Part shown: piece after piece, positions 52,131-62,795 of the stretch
How the letters are laid out: every line of letters begins with the position of its first letter
Position numbering within the stretch: the stretch's first letter is position 1
Assembly (NCBI GenBank): GCA_963680875.1
Contig: OY804583.1
Coordinates: 32,229,331-32,293,330, forward strand
Direction of reading: 5' to 3'
Source: Bathymodiolus brooksi
Taxonomy: Eukaryota > Mollusca > Bivalvia > Mytilida > Modiolidae
Length of the DNA: 64,000 nucleotides
Notes under the pieces: generated by a model
Databases searched by the model: none
What the model saw: the letters and a program-made list of their open reading frames with translations, nothing else
Told to the model about the DNA's origin: nothing
Position numbers and translations under genes: made by a program

Positions 52131-52358
52131 CTATAAAAACAAAACAATATTATATTTATAGTTATCTAAATAACATCCTTTCATGTACATTAAATTGGAA
52201 ACTGGAAACAGTAGATTAGTGGTAAAACATGAAACAAGTGTAGACAGATCTATGTCTCACCTGCCCCCTGCAAATTGCTTGTGCGAAATATTTTTTTATT
52301 TTAGACAATAAATGAATGTACTGTACCACGAATCTGTACCAGGTCCATCATCAAAGTA

Positions 52359-52520
52359 CAGTAAAACCTGTATTAAGAGGTCACCTTTGTTTCAAAGAAA
52401 AAGTGGCCTTATAAGAAAGGTGACCTCTTAGAAGAGGTTAAATTCATATTACATTTTCTATGATGTGACAAGAAAAAGGTGACCTTTAAATACAGGTGAC
52501 TGCATGGGCAGGTTTGACTG
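52359..52520. mobile_element. MITE related to the one inside the macrosatellite
   Basis: Starts cagtaaaacctgtattaaga and ends gcaggtttgactg. The ends are inverted repeats with one mismatch and match the AGTCAAACCTG ends at 2552-2728. Internal blocks (aagaggtcaccttt, aaggtgacctctta, aaaggtgacctttaaatac) are also inverted. No coding. Confidence 0.7.
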
Positions 52521-53550
52521 CATAGACCAAATATGGTGAACCTAGGTTGTAGAAACTTGCCCAAGGCCAAATAAACAAATATGTGTGTTTACGGTCACAT
52601 GTCAAAAAAATCTAGGGTCGGTCGGTCAGCATTAATTTTTATTTTTTTATTTTTCTATTTATTATCGGCAAAACCGGAAATAGTCGTTCCCGGTCAGCCG
52701 TCATTTGTTGAAGCTGTTTTATGACGAGTTACACAGTTTTTCTACCTTCTTTGCTCTCAATTTCGACAAAAAGCTAGCGGTTGAATAAATAAAACATTGC
52801 TGCTGATTAACAACAAAAAGATTATCTGAATTCTGTGTAAAAATTGATAGGGTCGCTAGCAAAAATTAGGGTCGAATAATTGCCAATAAAAAAGGTTAGG
52901 GTCGGCGGCTGAAAAATAGGGTCGGTCGGGTGACCCGTAAACACACATATTTTTTTATTTGGCCTAATCAGCAAAACTTAACATAAATTTAACAAAGTCA
53001 GCAGACTGAAAATGAGGTGAAGGGCATGGTGAACCTAGGTGGTATGGTACATGTAGTGGAGAAACTGACCTAATCATGTTTAACAACACCGGTAGACTGA
53101 AAATGAGGTCAAAGATAGGTGACACATGTAAGTCTGACAGGTACCTTCCATGATAAATGTTTGGACCAAACATGGTGAACCTAAGTTGTAGGGGGTGGAG
53201 AAAGTGACTCCATAATGAAAACTTGATGTAAATTTTATAAAATCTGTAGATCATGAAAATGAGGTCAATGTTAGATGACATATGCCCGACTGACATGTAA
53301 ACACCATGATAAATATATGGATCAAGTACAAAATGTATGATGAACCTACATTGTATGGTAGTGGAGAAAGTGACCCAAGCATGAAAAATTGATGCAAATT
53401 TATCAAAGCCAGTAGACTGAAAGTGAGGGTCAAGGTCAGGTGGCACATGCCTGGTGAACCTAGGTTGTATGGTAATGGAAAAATGACATAATCACAAAAA
53501 CTTGGCACAAATTTAATAAAGTAAGTAGACCATGAAAATGAGGTCAAGGT
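52521..53550. repeat. ~135-bp degenerate tandem repeat, interrupted by a MITE
   Basis: Recurring words are atggtgaacctaggttgta, tggagaaactgacc, aatttaacaaagtc and agactgaaaatgaggtcaa, in about five diverged copies. The first copy is split at 52565-52964 by the element described next. The long open frames on the minus strand here (52964-53446, 160 codons, and 53251-53547) arise from the repeat. They have periodic sequence and no domain. Confidence 0.8.
52565..52964. mobile_element. 400-bp MITE with 30-bp terminal inverted repeats
   Basis: ggccaaataaacaaatatgt followed by gtgtttacgg at the left is the inverse, with one mismatch, of ccgtaaacac followed by acatatttttttatttggcc at the right. The centre contains repeated agggtcggtcgg and related words. 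It is inserted inside a copy of the ~135-bp tandem repeat. A truncated relative is at 56104-56200. No coding. Confidence 0.85.
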
Positions 53551-53627
53551 CTAGACTAAGAAAAATTATTATATTCAGTTTTAGATAGATTTTCAGTTGT
53601 AACCCATTAAAGTAGGGTTAGGAGTTA

Positions 53628-53850
53628 CGGTGGTAAATGCCACTTTCAACAATATTTCAGTTATATCGTGGCAGTCAGTTTTACTGGTGGAGGAAACCAG
53701 AGTACCAGTACCAGGAGAAAACCACCAACCTACCACAAGTCACTGACAAACTTCATCACAAAAAGTTGCATCGAGTGCACCTCGACATTTGAACTCACAA
53801 CTTTAGTGGTGATAGGCACTGATAGCACAGGTAGTTGAAAGTCCAACTAC
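53628..53850 (-). mobile_element. SINE body fragment, degenerate
   Basis: The plus strand shows aatgccactttcaacaatat, ttcagttatatcgtggcagt, tactggtggaggaaaccaga and catcgagtgcacctcg. These are diverged forms of the body of the SINE at 46833-47104 in the same (minus) orientation. The tRNA head is not recognisable. Confidence 0.6.
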
Positions 53851-53904
53851 CATATCAACACAACCATGACCTCCCCAAATTAACGTAGGACTTCCAATTT
53901 TTTT

Positions 53905-54465
53905 TTAAATGAGCATTGACATACTACCGAAAGCACTTGACACAATCCATTCAGAATTTGGGCCCCTATTAGAACCCTTTCTGAAATAAACGAAAAAAAA
54001 TTATGGCCCACCAACAGCCCATTAATATAAACACTTCACAAAGATTACATTAAAATTCGATGAAAAATAAAAACTTTCAAATTTTGGAAATTTGCACATT
54101 TCTTCGTATTGTGTGTTCTTAGTTGCCAGTTTCTCTGGATTGTCTGTTTTTGATTGGCCCTTCGGTATACTCTATCATTTATTCAGCCTCTTTCGATCAA
54201 ATTTATCTAAAAACCATAAAAGATGTCTCTAGCAAATCCATCGACATACTATCGAAAGTTCTCAACACAATCCATTCAACAACAAAAAACAATTGGATGA
54301 AGAAAAAAAATTGTATGCACCTTTAAAATACACAACATTTCAAAATTTTGACCCCTTTTTCAAATAAAATAGCCAAACAAATGTATGGCCCATCAATAAC
54401 ACATAATGAGAAACACTGCCAAAAAACTACATTAAAATTGGATGAAAGTTTAAAAAGTTCATTTT
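53905..54465 (+). repeat. Two-copy degenerate duplication, about 330-bp offset
   Basis: gacatactaccgaaagca with gacacaatccattcag near 53918, and gacatactatcgaaagtt with aacacaatccattcaa near 54242. Each is followed by tatggccca-ca and ttacattaaaatt-gatgaaa. Not coding. Confidence 0.7.
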
Positions 54466-55258
54466 TGTTTATCCCCCCCCCCTTTTTATGTCAAAAATGG
54501 TAATATGCATGTTTCTGATATGAATTTTGCTTAGGAATGCATTAAAAAACTCTGAATGATTAAAAACATAAATGAAGATAATGTTACCCATGTTACAACT
54601 GGATATAAACTATGGCTTCCATGAATTATTTCGATTCTAGTAGGAAAAATCTAACTTATTTTTTAAAGTGGAAATCAGTAATGGAAATGCATTTCATAGC
54701 AAAATCCACTAATCTTCATGCTTACAGTTGGTTTTCTTTCATATATAACTACCTACTTTGATGCCATTAAGTTACTGATATTTTCCAATTTGATGGCATT
54801 TTGAGAAATTATCAACTAAACAAGTAAAATTCTCACAAAATCGTAAATAAATCAGCAACCAGCTTGTGTTAATGTCATCAGCATTCCTTGTAAACTATGT
54901 CACGGGAAAACACTAAATTACAACAGTCAAAGTCAATAGATGGTTGTCTAAGTATTTATTCCAGGAAAAAATAGAGGTGAAAAAAACAATATGGGCATTT
55001 TTATGTTTGCATGCATCATGCTCCTGTATGAATACATGAATTCAGTGAGGAATGATGTTTGTAATTTGTTAGTCAATACACATGTGCTAATTAAAATACA
55101 TCGTGACTTTTATCATTGTATTATTTATAGAGCCAATGAAGGACATCATGTTAGAATAAATAATATATACACATATATATGGACACACCCTTTTTGATAA
55201 CTTTGGGCCTCTTGTTTCTTTTGTGTATTTCTGATTAACAACAAAAAACATAAACTTT
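54466..55258. other. AT-rich stretch without supported gene
   Basis: Contains a C10 run at 54473-54482. The frame 54991-55197 has no domain or splice support. Confidence 0.45.
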
Positions 55259-55409
55259 GAATGGGATCATCCAATGAAAATTCCTACCAAGTTTGGTTTC
55301 AATTGGCCCAGTGGTTTAAGAGAAGAAGATTAAAATGTAAAACTTTGTGGACAACGGACACTAAGTGATGGCAATAGCCCTCACATGACCCTTTGGGTCA
55401 GGTGAGCTA
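55259..55409 (+). mobile_element. CAGGTGAGCTA-family element, 3' fragment
   Basis: gaatgggatcatccaatgaa, ccaagtttggtttcaattgg, cccagtggtttaagagaaga and the end gggtcaggtgagctaa match the right part of the elements at 44.7, 58.6, 60.3 and 61.7 kb. Confidence 0.65.
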
Positions 55410-55639
55410 AATATTCTCTGCATTAAATGTATAATAATTTAATTTGATTTGAATACTGCAATCTGATTGGCTAATCCGCTTGGAGAAAATGTTGGTTATA
55501 CTTGATAACCTGGGTTGGTATTATGGCATCACCAACATATTCATTCGCCAACGACAAATTCAAATAGTCACATGAAATAATCGCAATTAAAATCGAGGAA
55601 TCAATAAATTTTGTTGTAAAAATTAAATTATAAGGAATA

Positions 55640-55790
55640 TTTGAAATGTTTGAACAGGTTATACTTGTATAACCAAGTATAACCTGGTTTGGAACAGTTT
55701 ACGCTTTTCATAAACCACTTTGCAGTTTATTAAGCATAAACCTGCCCTAAACCAGGTTATATTGTATAATCTGTTCAAAAATTCTTTAAA
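55640..55790. mobile_element. Palindromic element, TTTGAACAGGTTATAC ends
   Basis: tttgaacaggttatacttgt near the left and acaatataacctggttt-type words near the right are inverted. The right end reads attgtataatctgttcaaa. In the middle, aggttatacttgtataacca and aagtataacctgg form further hairpins. MITE-like, no coding. Confidence 0.6.
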
Positions 55791-55818
55791 TACACAACAA
55801 TGTAAACAAATTATCTAC

Positions 55819-55893
55819 CTGTCAAAGTTTCTGTAAACAGCTTGATGCTGGAGGCAGTATATGTCTGTAATATCACATTAGAACTTGATACAA
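55819..55893 (-). CDS. Candidate internal exon of minus-strand gene 2 (unrecognised)
   Basis: On the minus strand, ttatttctttgcag precedes the exon and TTGACAG|GTAGAT follows it. Of the three frames, only the one with two leading bases stays open through all 75 nt. The peptide starts VSSSNVILQT and ends SSIKLFTETLT. Phase is compatible with the candidate end exon at 52042-52130. It is not directly compatible with the consensus donor of the exon at 59852-59945, so an exon between them may be missing, or that exon may use another donor. Confidence 0.5.
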
Positions 55894-56103
55894 CTGCAAA
55901 GAAATAAAATAAATTAGTTTTGCTGTAAACCTTCACATCTTAAATATTAACTCCAATTATGTGTATCCTGTAGTACTCATAATTTGTATAAGATGGCACT
56001 ATATAATGTACAAGAACAAGGGGAGATAATAAGCAAAATTGTATAAACAATAAACAAAAACGAAAAATAAGCAATTTGTACATGATAAAAATGCATTTTT
56101 GCT
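55894..56103. other. AT-rich intron-like stretch
   Basis: No feature beyond agggagataataagcaaa-type AT-rich sequence. Confidence 0.4.
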
Positions 56104-56200
56104 AAGGCCAAAAAAAAAATGTGTGTTTCCGATTACATGGTCTTCAAAATTAGGGTCAGTAGGTAGGGATGATTATTTTTTTTTTAAACCTACAAGTATG
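56104..56200 (+). mobile_element. Truncated relative of the GGCCAAAT MITE
   Basis: aaggccaaaaaaaaaatgtg and tgtttccgattacatgg, then attagggtcagtaggtaggg, match the left end of the MITE at 52565. No matching right end is found nearby. Confidence 0.55.
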
Positions 56201-57319
56201 CTCCTTCCTCTAAAATCACACAAACTTGTTTGTTTCTTTCTTACTACAGCTTATTAATTATTTGACATGCAGTATAGTACCTTCCTATGGTACCGAGGGT
56301 TCTATCATACCATGGTATTTACGTTTCACGCGATTGTCAGGGCCTCCACTACTTTCAAATCAGAGGGAGAAGTGACTTCTCTTTCAGGTGCTGACAAAAG
56401 AGAAGTGAGAGACAACAGAGGGAGAAGTCATAATATTTCTCTAATTGTACCACTTTTCACATTCGCAGGGCATTATCGTGGCATTCGTATGTTCTAATGT
56501 ACTTGTTATGCATTAAGGTATATTCAGTAGTTGTTTAATTCCTTGTTTTTGTTAGCATATCATCTCTCTGATTTACTTATGTCCTTGTATTTGTTTTTTG
56601 TTTGTTTGTATTAAGTAAACCCTTTTCAGATTCTTTGTTTTGTCTTGCAAAGATGATAAATAAGGGTAATAACAAAATTACCGAACTCAGAGCAATCTTA
56701 CAAAGGGAAAGTCAAAACTCATAATTATACAAACAGAAAAAATCAGTCAACAACCAGAAAACTGTGAAAACCATAATGACCCTGACTTGGTACAGGCATT
56801 TCTAAAGAAATGGTGGGTTGAATCAGATTTTAAAGCGCCAAACCTCCCGCTCTCATTACGGTTCAAAGGCTCCGGCTGTCACTATAACAGTATTTAATTA
56901 CAGGAACAAAATAGATAAAATAGTTGTCAAAACAGTACCATATTCAGTGAATGTAAATGTCGAAAACACTTTCACGTCACATATTGATAAAAAAATATTT
57001 TTGACATTTTTATTGACTTCTTTATCTTTATACATTTTCACTATATGAAAATGCATCGCTTATAATCGTTTCTGCAGAGACGGAATATATTTCGACAAGA
57101 TCTTGGTATCGGAATATAAACTTTTTAAGAGATCGAAAAAGGCGAATCTTTTTAAGGCACATATATGATAGTGTAACGTGCAGGGGGTTGCACGTCACTG
57201 GCGTAATCAGGTTCGTACCAGAGTTACTCCTCTGGATTCAAGTGACGCTCTGTATATCGTGTTTTTAGCTTATACAGTTGAACCTATGGACAATGTTGTG
57301 TGTTTTCGGCACCCGTGCG
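56201..57319. other. Stretch without supported gene
   Basis: The frames 56267-56497 and 56818-57048 have balanced composition, but no start context, splice site or domain I can defend. 57170-57300 is more CpG-rich than the surroundings and leads into the array that follows. Confidence 0.4.
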
Positions 57320-57660
57320 TCGGACCTGTGCGTTTTACGCACGCACCTATTGTTAGCTTAACCTGTGCGTTTTACCCTCGCACCTATTGCCAGTTTAACC
57401 TGTGCGAAAACGTACCTATTACTGGTTCAGCCTGTGCGTTCGTGACGACCGCACCTATTACTAGATAAACCTGTGCGCTTTACACACGCCACTATAGCTA
57501 ATTCAACCTGTGTGTTAATCCTGTGTGTTTTACGCACGCCACTATAGCTAATTCAACCTGTGCGTTTTTACAGCACTTGTGTGCGTCAGTCCTGTGCGTT
57601 TTACGCACGCTACTATAGCTAATTCAACCCGTGCGTTCTTACAGCACTTAACTATAGTCT
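57320..57660 (+). repeat. CpG-rich ~38-bp hairpin minisatellite, about 9-10 copies
   Basis: The unit starts cctgtgcgttttacgcacgc, in which gtgcgt and acgcac form a perfect hairpin around a three-base loop. It continues cactatagctaattcaa or cacctattgttagcttaa. Copies are diverged and some hairpins have compensating or loop changes. CpG is abundant here, unlike the rest of the window. Confidence 0.8.
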
Positions 57661-58620
57661 GTGCGTAAAGCTGCTAATCAAGTAACCAAGAGCGAATACT
57701 AGTATTGCATAGGGTTATTTGAACAAACATGTAGCTCGACAGAGCAACCCAAAGTGACAAGACACGCTGTGACAAGCGTTTATATACCCTGTTTTGGACT
57801 ATACCATTTTATACAGACGATTCCAAAAGTCTGCATCATCAAAACGATTGTATATAACCCAATGATAATCATAAAGCGTGTAAAAGATCAGACTATTTCC
57901 GTGCATTATTTCATATCCCGACCCGTTTATGACTGTTACTTATCGTATTAATTATAAACATTATGGAAACTAAAAATAGAAACTATTCGTATGCTTAAAA
58001 AATGTCTTATTTAACCAACCACTTGATAAATGAAAATGGTCTACTGTTTCGAAAGTTGTAAATTAATTATTTGCATGCCAACTTTGTATATTAAACAATT
58101 AAAACAACATACACCAAAGGGGAATTCGTGGAAGTGGGGAAGGAAATTATACGGTCAAGTGCACAAATTATCACCTATTTATAGCCTTAATTTATTTTTA
58201 GAATTTGCATACACATTTTAAATACGTGTTAACTAATTTTGTCACAATAGTCAACTATTGTCCAATAAATAATAAATAAATAAAATGGAATAATAAAATT
58301 TATTTCGACATCAGCATTGTCTCAAACAAGTCACACATAGATAAAATGACAAAACATTAGATAAGATAAATATATGCCCAAAAAAAAATACAAGCTGTGA
58401 AATCGCTAATTATTTAATCAAATTTTAATGAGTGTATATTATTTACATTGCTTCTCTTTAATCACTGATTGATATTAATTAAGAAACTAATCATATCCAC
58501 AAAGTTAACAATCCCTTTGGATAGCCGCCATCAAACTCCAAATAAATGAAATGAAACAATACCGACGTTATTTTCCCCCGAGTACGGATCCGTAGTACAG
58601 TTTTTATATTCGTAACTGTT
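57661..58620. other. AT-rich stretch without supported gene
   Basis: Short frames at 57754-57951 and 58030-58221 have no domain or splice support. Confidence 0.45.
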
Positions 58621-58624
58621 TCGA

Positions 58625-59815
58625 TTGTCCAAGTGGTTTAAGAGAAGAAGCGTTTTGAAACATTTTTCCTATAGGGTCCAATGTTAGACTAAGTCCTGCC
58701 GTAGCCGCCATTTTGAATTTCATATCGGAACAAAAAACCTAAAGTTTGTAGAGGATCATCCAAGGAACATTCATGTAAAGCTTGGCTTTAATCATATTTG
58801 TAGTTTCTGAAAAGAAGGCATTTGAACATTTTCCCATATTTTTAGAGGACCTTCCAATGATCATTCCTGGGCAGTTTGGTTTAAATTGTCCAAGTGGTTT
58901 CAGAAAGGAAGCGTTTTGAAACATTTTTCCCCATAGGGTCCAATGCTAAACTAAGTCCTGCTGTAGCCGCCATCTTCCATTTTTTATCGGTACAAAAAAC
59001 CTAAACTTTGTAGAGGACCATCCAATGAACATTCCAGTCTAGTTTGGATTCAGTCTGATCTGTAGTTTCTGAGAAGAAGGCATTTGAACATTTTCCCATA
59101 GGGTCCAATGTTAATCTATGTCCTGCGGTGGCGGTCATCTTGGATTTCCGATAGGCATAAAAAACCTAAACTTTGTAGTAGAGGACCTTTCAATGATCAT
59201 TCCTGGACAGTTTGGTTTCAATTGTCCAAGTGGTTTAAGAGAACAAGCGTTTTGAAACATTTTTCCGATAGGGTCCAATGTTAAACTAAGTCCTGCCATA
59301 GCCGCCATTTAGAATTTCATATCGGAACAAAAAACCTTAAGTTTGTAGAAGACCATCCAATGAACATTCATGTACAATTTGCCTTTAATCATATTTGTAG
59401 TTTCTCAGGAGGAGGCATTTGAACATTTTCCCATCTGGTCCAATGTTAATCTATGTCCTGCGGTGGTGGCCATCTTGGATTTCAGATCCACATAAAAAAC
59501 ATAAACTTGGTAAAGGACATTCCAAGGATCATTAATTTACAGCTTGGGTTCAGTCAGTTCATTAGTTTCAGAGAAGAGGGTCTTTAAAATTTCAGCCAAT
59601 CAGAGCATATTATTGGTCCTGGCAGCCATGTTGAATATTCGACTGGAACGAAAAACAGCAACTTTGTAATGGACCATCCAAGGAACATTCCTGCTAAGTT
59701 TGGTTCCAATTGGCCCAGTGGTTTCGGAGAAGAAGCTTGAAATGTGAAAAGTTTACAGACAACGGACGCCAAGTGATGGCAATAGTTCCCATGGACCTTT
59801 GGTCCAGGTGAACTA
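58625..59815 (+). mobile_element. CAGGTGAGCTA-family element, internally repeated copy
   Basis: Repeated blocks are atagggtccaatgttagact, aagtcctgccgtagccgcca, acaaaaaacctaaagtttgt, ggaccatccaatgaacattc and gtagtttctgagaagaaggc. A composite of about 600 bp is seen twice (58661 and 59260), each made of two related ~300-bp parts. The end, ttggtccaggtgaacta, is a variant of the family terminus. The left end is not defined. Confidence 0.6.
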
Positions 59816-59851
59816 ATGAAAAACATAAAAAGAACACAATTCTATGCTTAC

Positions 59852-59945
59852 CTCACACAAGGTACAAAGGTCCTCGGTGATCTTATGATTTGATCTATAT
59901 GTTGTACATTATTGCCAATACTAATTGTGGTCACATCCAATGAAC
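59852..59945 (-). CDS. Candidate internal exon of minus-strand gene 2 (unrecognised)
   Basis: On the minus strand, aattgtgttattcag precedes the exon and TGTGTGAG|GTAAGC follows it, both strong splice signals. Of the three frames, only the one with two leading bases stays open over the 94 nt. The peptide starts SLDVTTISIG, continues NNVQHIDQII and ends RSPRTFVPCV, with two spare bases at the donor. Balanced composition supports real coding. No family recognised. Confidence 0.55.
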
Positions 59946-60130
59946 CTGAATAACACAATTTAGAACTCATTACTACCATATGTGTCTTAAATTAATAAAT
60001 AAATTGATATGCAACTACAATATTGACACAAAATTAAAAAAAGTAAAAAGTCACTCATTCTTAGGATAACATTTTTACTGTTTATTACATAAGATTATCA
60101 TTTAAACTGTTTTTATCATGAAAAAATATC

Positions 60131-60142
60131 TTTTATTCTCAA
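60131..60142 (+). repeat. Target-site duplication, left copy
   Basis: ttttattctcaa here is repeated exactly at 61418-61429, on either side of the SINE. Confidence 0.85.
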
Positions 60143-60143
60143 A

Positions 60144-60252
60144 GGGTGCGGGTGGCTCAATGAGTTAGGTACATGTAGTTGGATTACCTAACAATTCATA
60201 CAAGCCTATCACCAATACGGCATGGGTTCACGACTGGCTTTGTAAATTGCAA
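60144..60252 (+). mobile_element. SINE 5' part (tRNA-derived head), split copy
   Basis: gggtgcgggtggctcaatga with an A-box-like tggctcaatgagttagg, and atgggttcacgactgg in the B-box position, then ggctttgtaaattgcaa. This matches the head of the SINE at 46833-47104. The rest of this SINE follows at 61235-61417, after a ~1-kb insertion. Confidence 0.8.
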
Positions 60253-61234
60253 CCAGAGGCTTCTAGGAGCCTGTAATCGCTCACCTGGATGAAAGCTGCT
60301 TTCAATAACAACGCAGCTGCACTGTGGTGGCCATCTTGGTGGGAGAGTGCAACTGCCGGACACAATTTTGGAAAAGGACCATCCAATGACTATTCCATCA
60401 AAGTTTCTAATTGAGCTACTGGTTCCCGACAAGATGGTTTTTATGTGAATTTCATCCCCCCTTTTTTCTATTCTTGGTTGGAAGTCTGGATCACCGGACA
60501 CAAATTTCAAGCGGGGTCACCCAAGGACCATTCTACCAAAATTTGGTTGCAAATGGCCCAGTGGTTTCCGAGAAGATTAAAATGTGAAATGTTGACGGAC
60601 GGACGACGGAAAATATGTTAAATTACTCCTTGCTATGTAGCTGCAGTTAAAATTTGAGCTCATTTTGACTTATACTAAAGCAGCAATGGACAAATTAAGA
60701 AATTTATATTTTTAGCAACAGCAGCCATCTTGAGTGGAGGGCTGTTGGACACAATTTTGAAAGTGACCCACCCAGGGACCATCCCTGCCAGGTTTGGTTT
60801 AATTTGGTTCAGCAGTTTCAAAGGAGAAGATTTAAATGTGATATTTTATCAAAATATGCCTAATTTGCATAATCGGTATAAATCGGCTGAAAGAAAAATT
60901 TCACAGAAAAACCCGCAATAAATGTTAAACTACTCCTTGCCATGTAGCTGCAGTTAAAATTTGAGCTCATTTTGACTTGTACTAAAGCAGCAATGGACAA
61001 TTAAAATTTCATCCCCCTTTTTTTCTGTTTTTAGCTTGACGGCCATCTTGATTGGAAGTCGGATCACCAGACACAATTTTGGAAGGGGGCCATCCAAGGA
61101 CCATTCCACCAAAGTTTGGTTGCAATTTGCCCAGTGGTTTCTGAGGAGATGATTAAAATGTGAAATGTTGACGGACGGACGACGGATGAAAAGTGATGAC
61201 AATAGCTTACATGGCCTAAAGGCCAGGCGAGCTA
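60253..61234 (+). mobile_element. CAGGTGAGCTA-family element nested in the SINE
   Basis: Starts ccagaggcttctaggagcct (hairpin), then cgctcacctgg. It ends catggcctaaaggccaggcg then agcta. Internal blocks match the copy at 44689-46101 (gcagccatcttgagtggagg, gtagctgcagttaaaatttg, ggttcagcagtttcaaagga) and include an internal duplicate. It lies exactly in the linker between the SINE head and body. Short frames inside are repeat products. Confidence 0.75.
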
Positions 61235-61417
61235 AAAAAGGGTGCACTCAACTCGCATCCGCAAGTGACAAAGTTTACTAGTTGCTTGCCCATGGTTCTC
61301 TCTGGGTACTCCGGCTTCTTCCACCACTAAAACTGATCGCCATGATACATTTTTTTGTACAACTGAAATATTGCTGAAAGTGGCATTAAACACCAAAAAT
61401 CAATCAATCAGTCAATC
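61235..61417 (+). mobile_element. SINE 3' part (body and AATC tail), split copy
   Basis: aaaaagggtgcactcaactc, ggttctctctgggtactccg, cttcttccaccactaaaact and aaacaccaaaaatcaatcaa, ending in cagtcaatc. It continues the head at 60144-60252. Confidence 0.8.
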
Positions 61418-61429
61418 TTTTATTCTCAA
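61418..61429 (+). repeat. Target-site duplication, right copy
   Basis: ttttattctcaa, identical to 60131-60142. The preceding atc also matches, so the duplication may be up to 15 bp. Confidence 0.85.
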
Positions 61430-61659
61430 TAAACCATCATTATTAAATACTGGCATAGGGTTAGGTTTATGGTATTTAATGATTTTGAGAATGTACTTGT
61501 TTTAGCAATAACTATAATATAAATTATTTGTTTTAAAAACTATTTGGCATAGAACTTTCAAATACAACGGGTCTCAGATGAAAGAGATCTTCTAAATTAT
61601 TTTTGTGGAAAATTGTAGTTTTTGAGAATTGGATCTTACTGATGCAACAAGTTGAGAAA

Positions 61660-62795
61660 CTAGAGGCTCGGGTGAGCCTGCATCGCTCACCTGACATAAA
61701 TAAGCCCTCTTAAGAATGTCTGCATGCCGAATACATCTAAATTTTACCATTCAAATCCCACAGGGTTCTATGTTAAAACTATGTCTGCTCATGGCAGCCA
61801 TCTTAGATGGAGGTTGTGGTCACCGGACACAATTTTAAAAGTATAATACCCAAGGACCATCCATGCCATGTTTGCTTTCAATTGGCTGACTGGTTTCAGA
61901 GGAGAAGATTTTTAAACAATTTTCCCATAGGTCCTATGTTAAAACTATGTCCACTGACGACGGCCATTTTGGACCGAGATCGGGGTCACTGAACACAATT
62001 TTGGAAATTGACCACCTAAGGACCATTGATGACATGTTTGCTATATTGGCTTACTGGTTTCAGAGGAGAAGATTTTAAAACATTTTTTCCCCATAAGGTC
62101 CTGTGTTAAAACTATGTCCGCTGAAGGTGGCCATCTTGGATGGAGGTCAGGGTCACCGGACACAATTTTGAAAATTGACCACTTAAGGACCATCCATGCC
62201 ATGTTTGCTTTAAATTGGCTAACTGGTTTCAGAGATTTTTAAACATATTTCCCATAGGGTCCTATGTTAAAACTATGTCCGCTGATGGCAGCCATCTTGG
62301 ATGGAGGTCTGGGTCACTGGATATAATTTTAAAAGTTGACCGTTTAAGGACCATTCATGCCATGTTTGCTTTAAATTGGCTTACTGGTTTCAGAGGAAAA
62401 GACTTTTAAACATTTTTTCCATAGTTAAAACTAAGTCGAGTCACGACGGCCTTCTTGATATTTCCGATCGGCAAACGATTCACAAGTTTAGTACAGGACC
62501 ACCCAATGATCATTCCTGCAAAGTCACAATTCAATTGGCTTTGTGGTTTCTGACGAGAAGATTTAAAAAATTTCAGCCAATGAGAACACATTATGGACCG
62601 TGGCAGCCATGTTGGATTTCAAATCAGCACCAAAAACAAAAATCTGGTAGAGGACCATCCAATGAACATTTCTGGCAAGTTTGGTTCAATTCTGTTCAGC
62701 GGTTTCAGAGAAGATTTAAATGTGAAAAGCTAACAGACGGATGATGGACGCTTACCCATGACTAAAGCTCACATGGCCTATGGCCAGGTGAGCTA
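61660..62795 (+). mobile_element. CAGGTGAGCTA-family element, copy with ~180-bp inner repeats
   Basis: Starts ctagaggctcgggtgagcct, then gcatcgctcacctgac. It ends catggcctatggccaggtga then gcta. The inside shows about four copies of a ~180-bp unit (ggtcctatgttaaaactatg, tccgctgatggcagccatct, tggatggaggtctgggtcac, aaggaccatccatgccatgt, ttgctttaaattggcttact). The frames 61807-61992, 62215-62409 and 62376-62744 run across these and are not genes. Confidence 0.65.

Noticed and set aside
52964..53446. 160-codon minus-strand open frame, the longest in the window
   Set aside because: It runs through diverged copies of a ~135-bp tandem repeat. The peptide is periodic, and a second overlapping frame is equally open.
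56267..56497. 76-codon plus-strand frame with balanced composition
   Set aside because: No recognised domain, splice support or conserved start. Left as an unassigned stretch.
60144..60252. True tRNA gene
   Set aside because: A-box and B-box-like words are present, but no cloverleaf is apparent. The same sequence heads a SINE elsewhere with a body and tail.
61807..62744. Several open frames in the element at 61.7-62.8 kb
   Set aside because: They repeat the same words (for example NWLTGF/NWLTGFRG) because the element has ~180-bp inner repeats.
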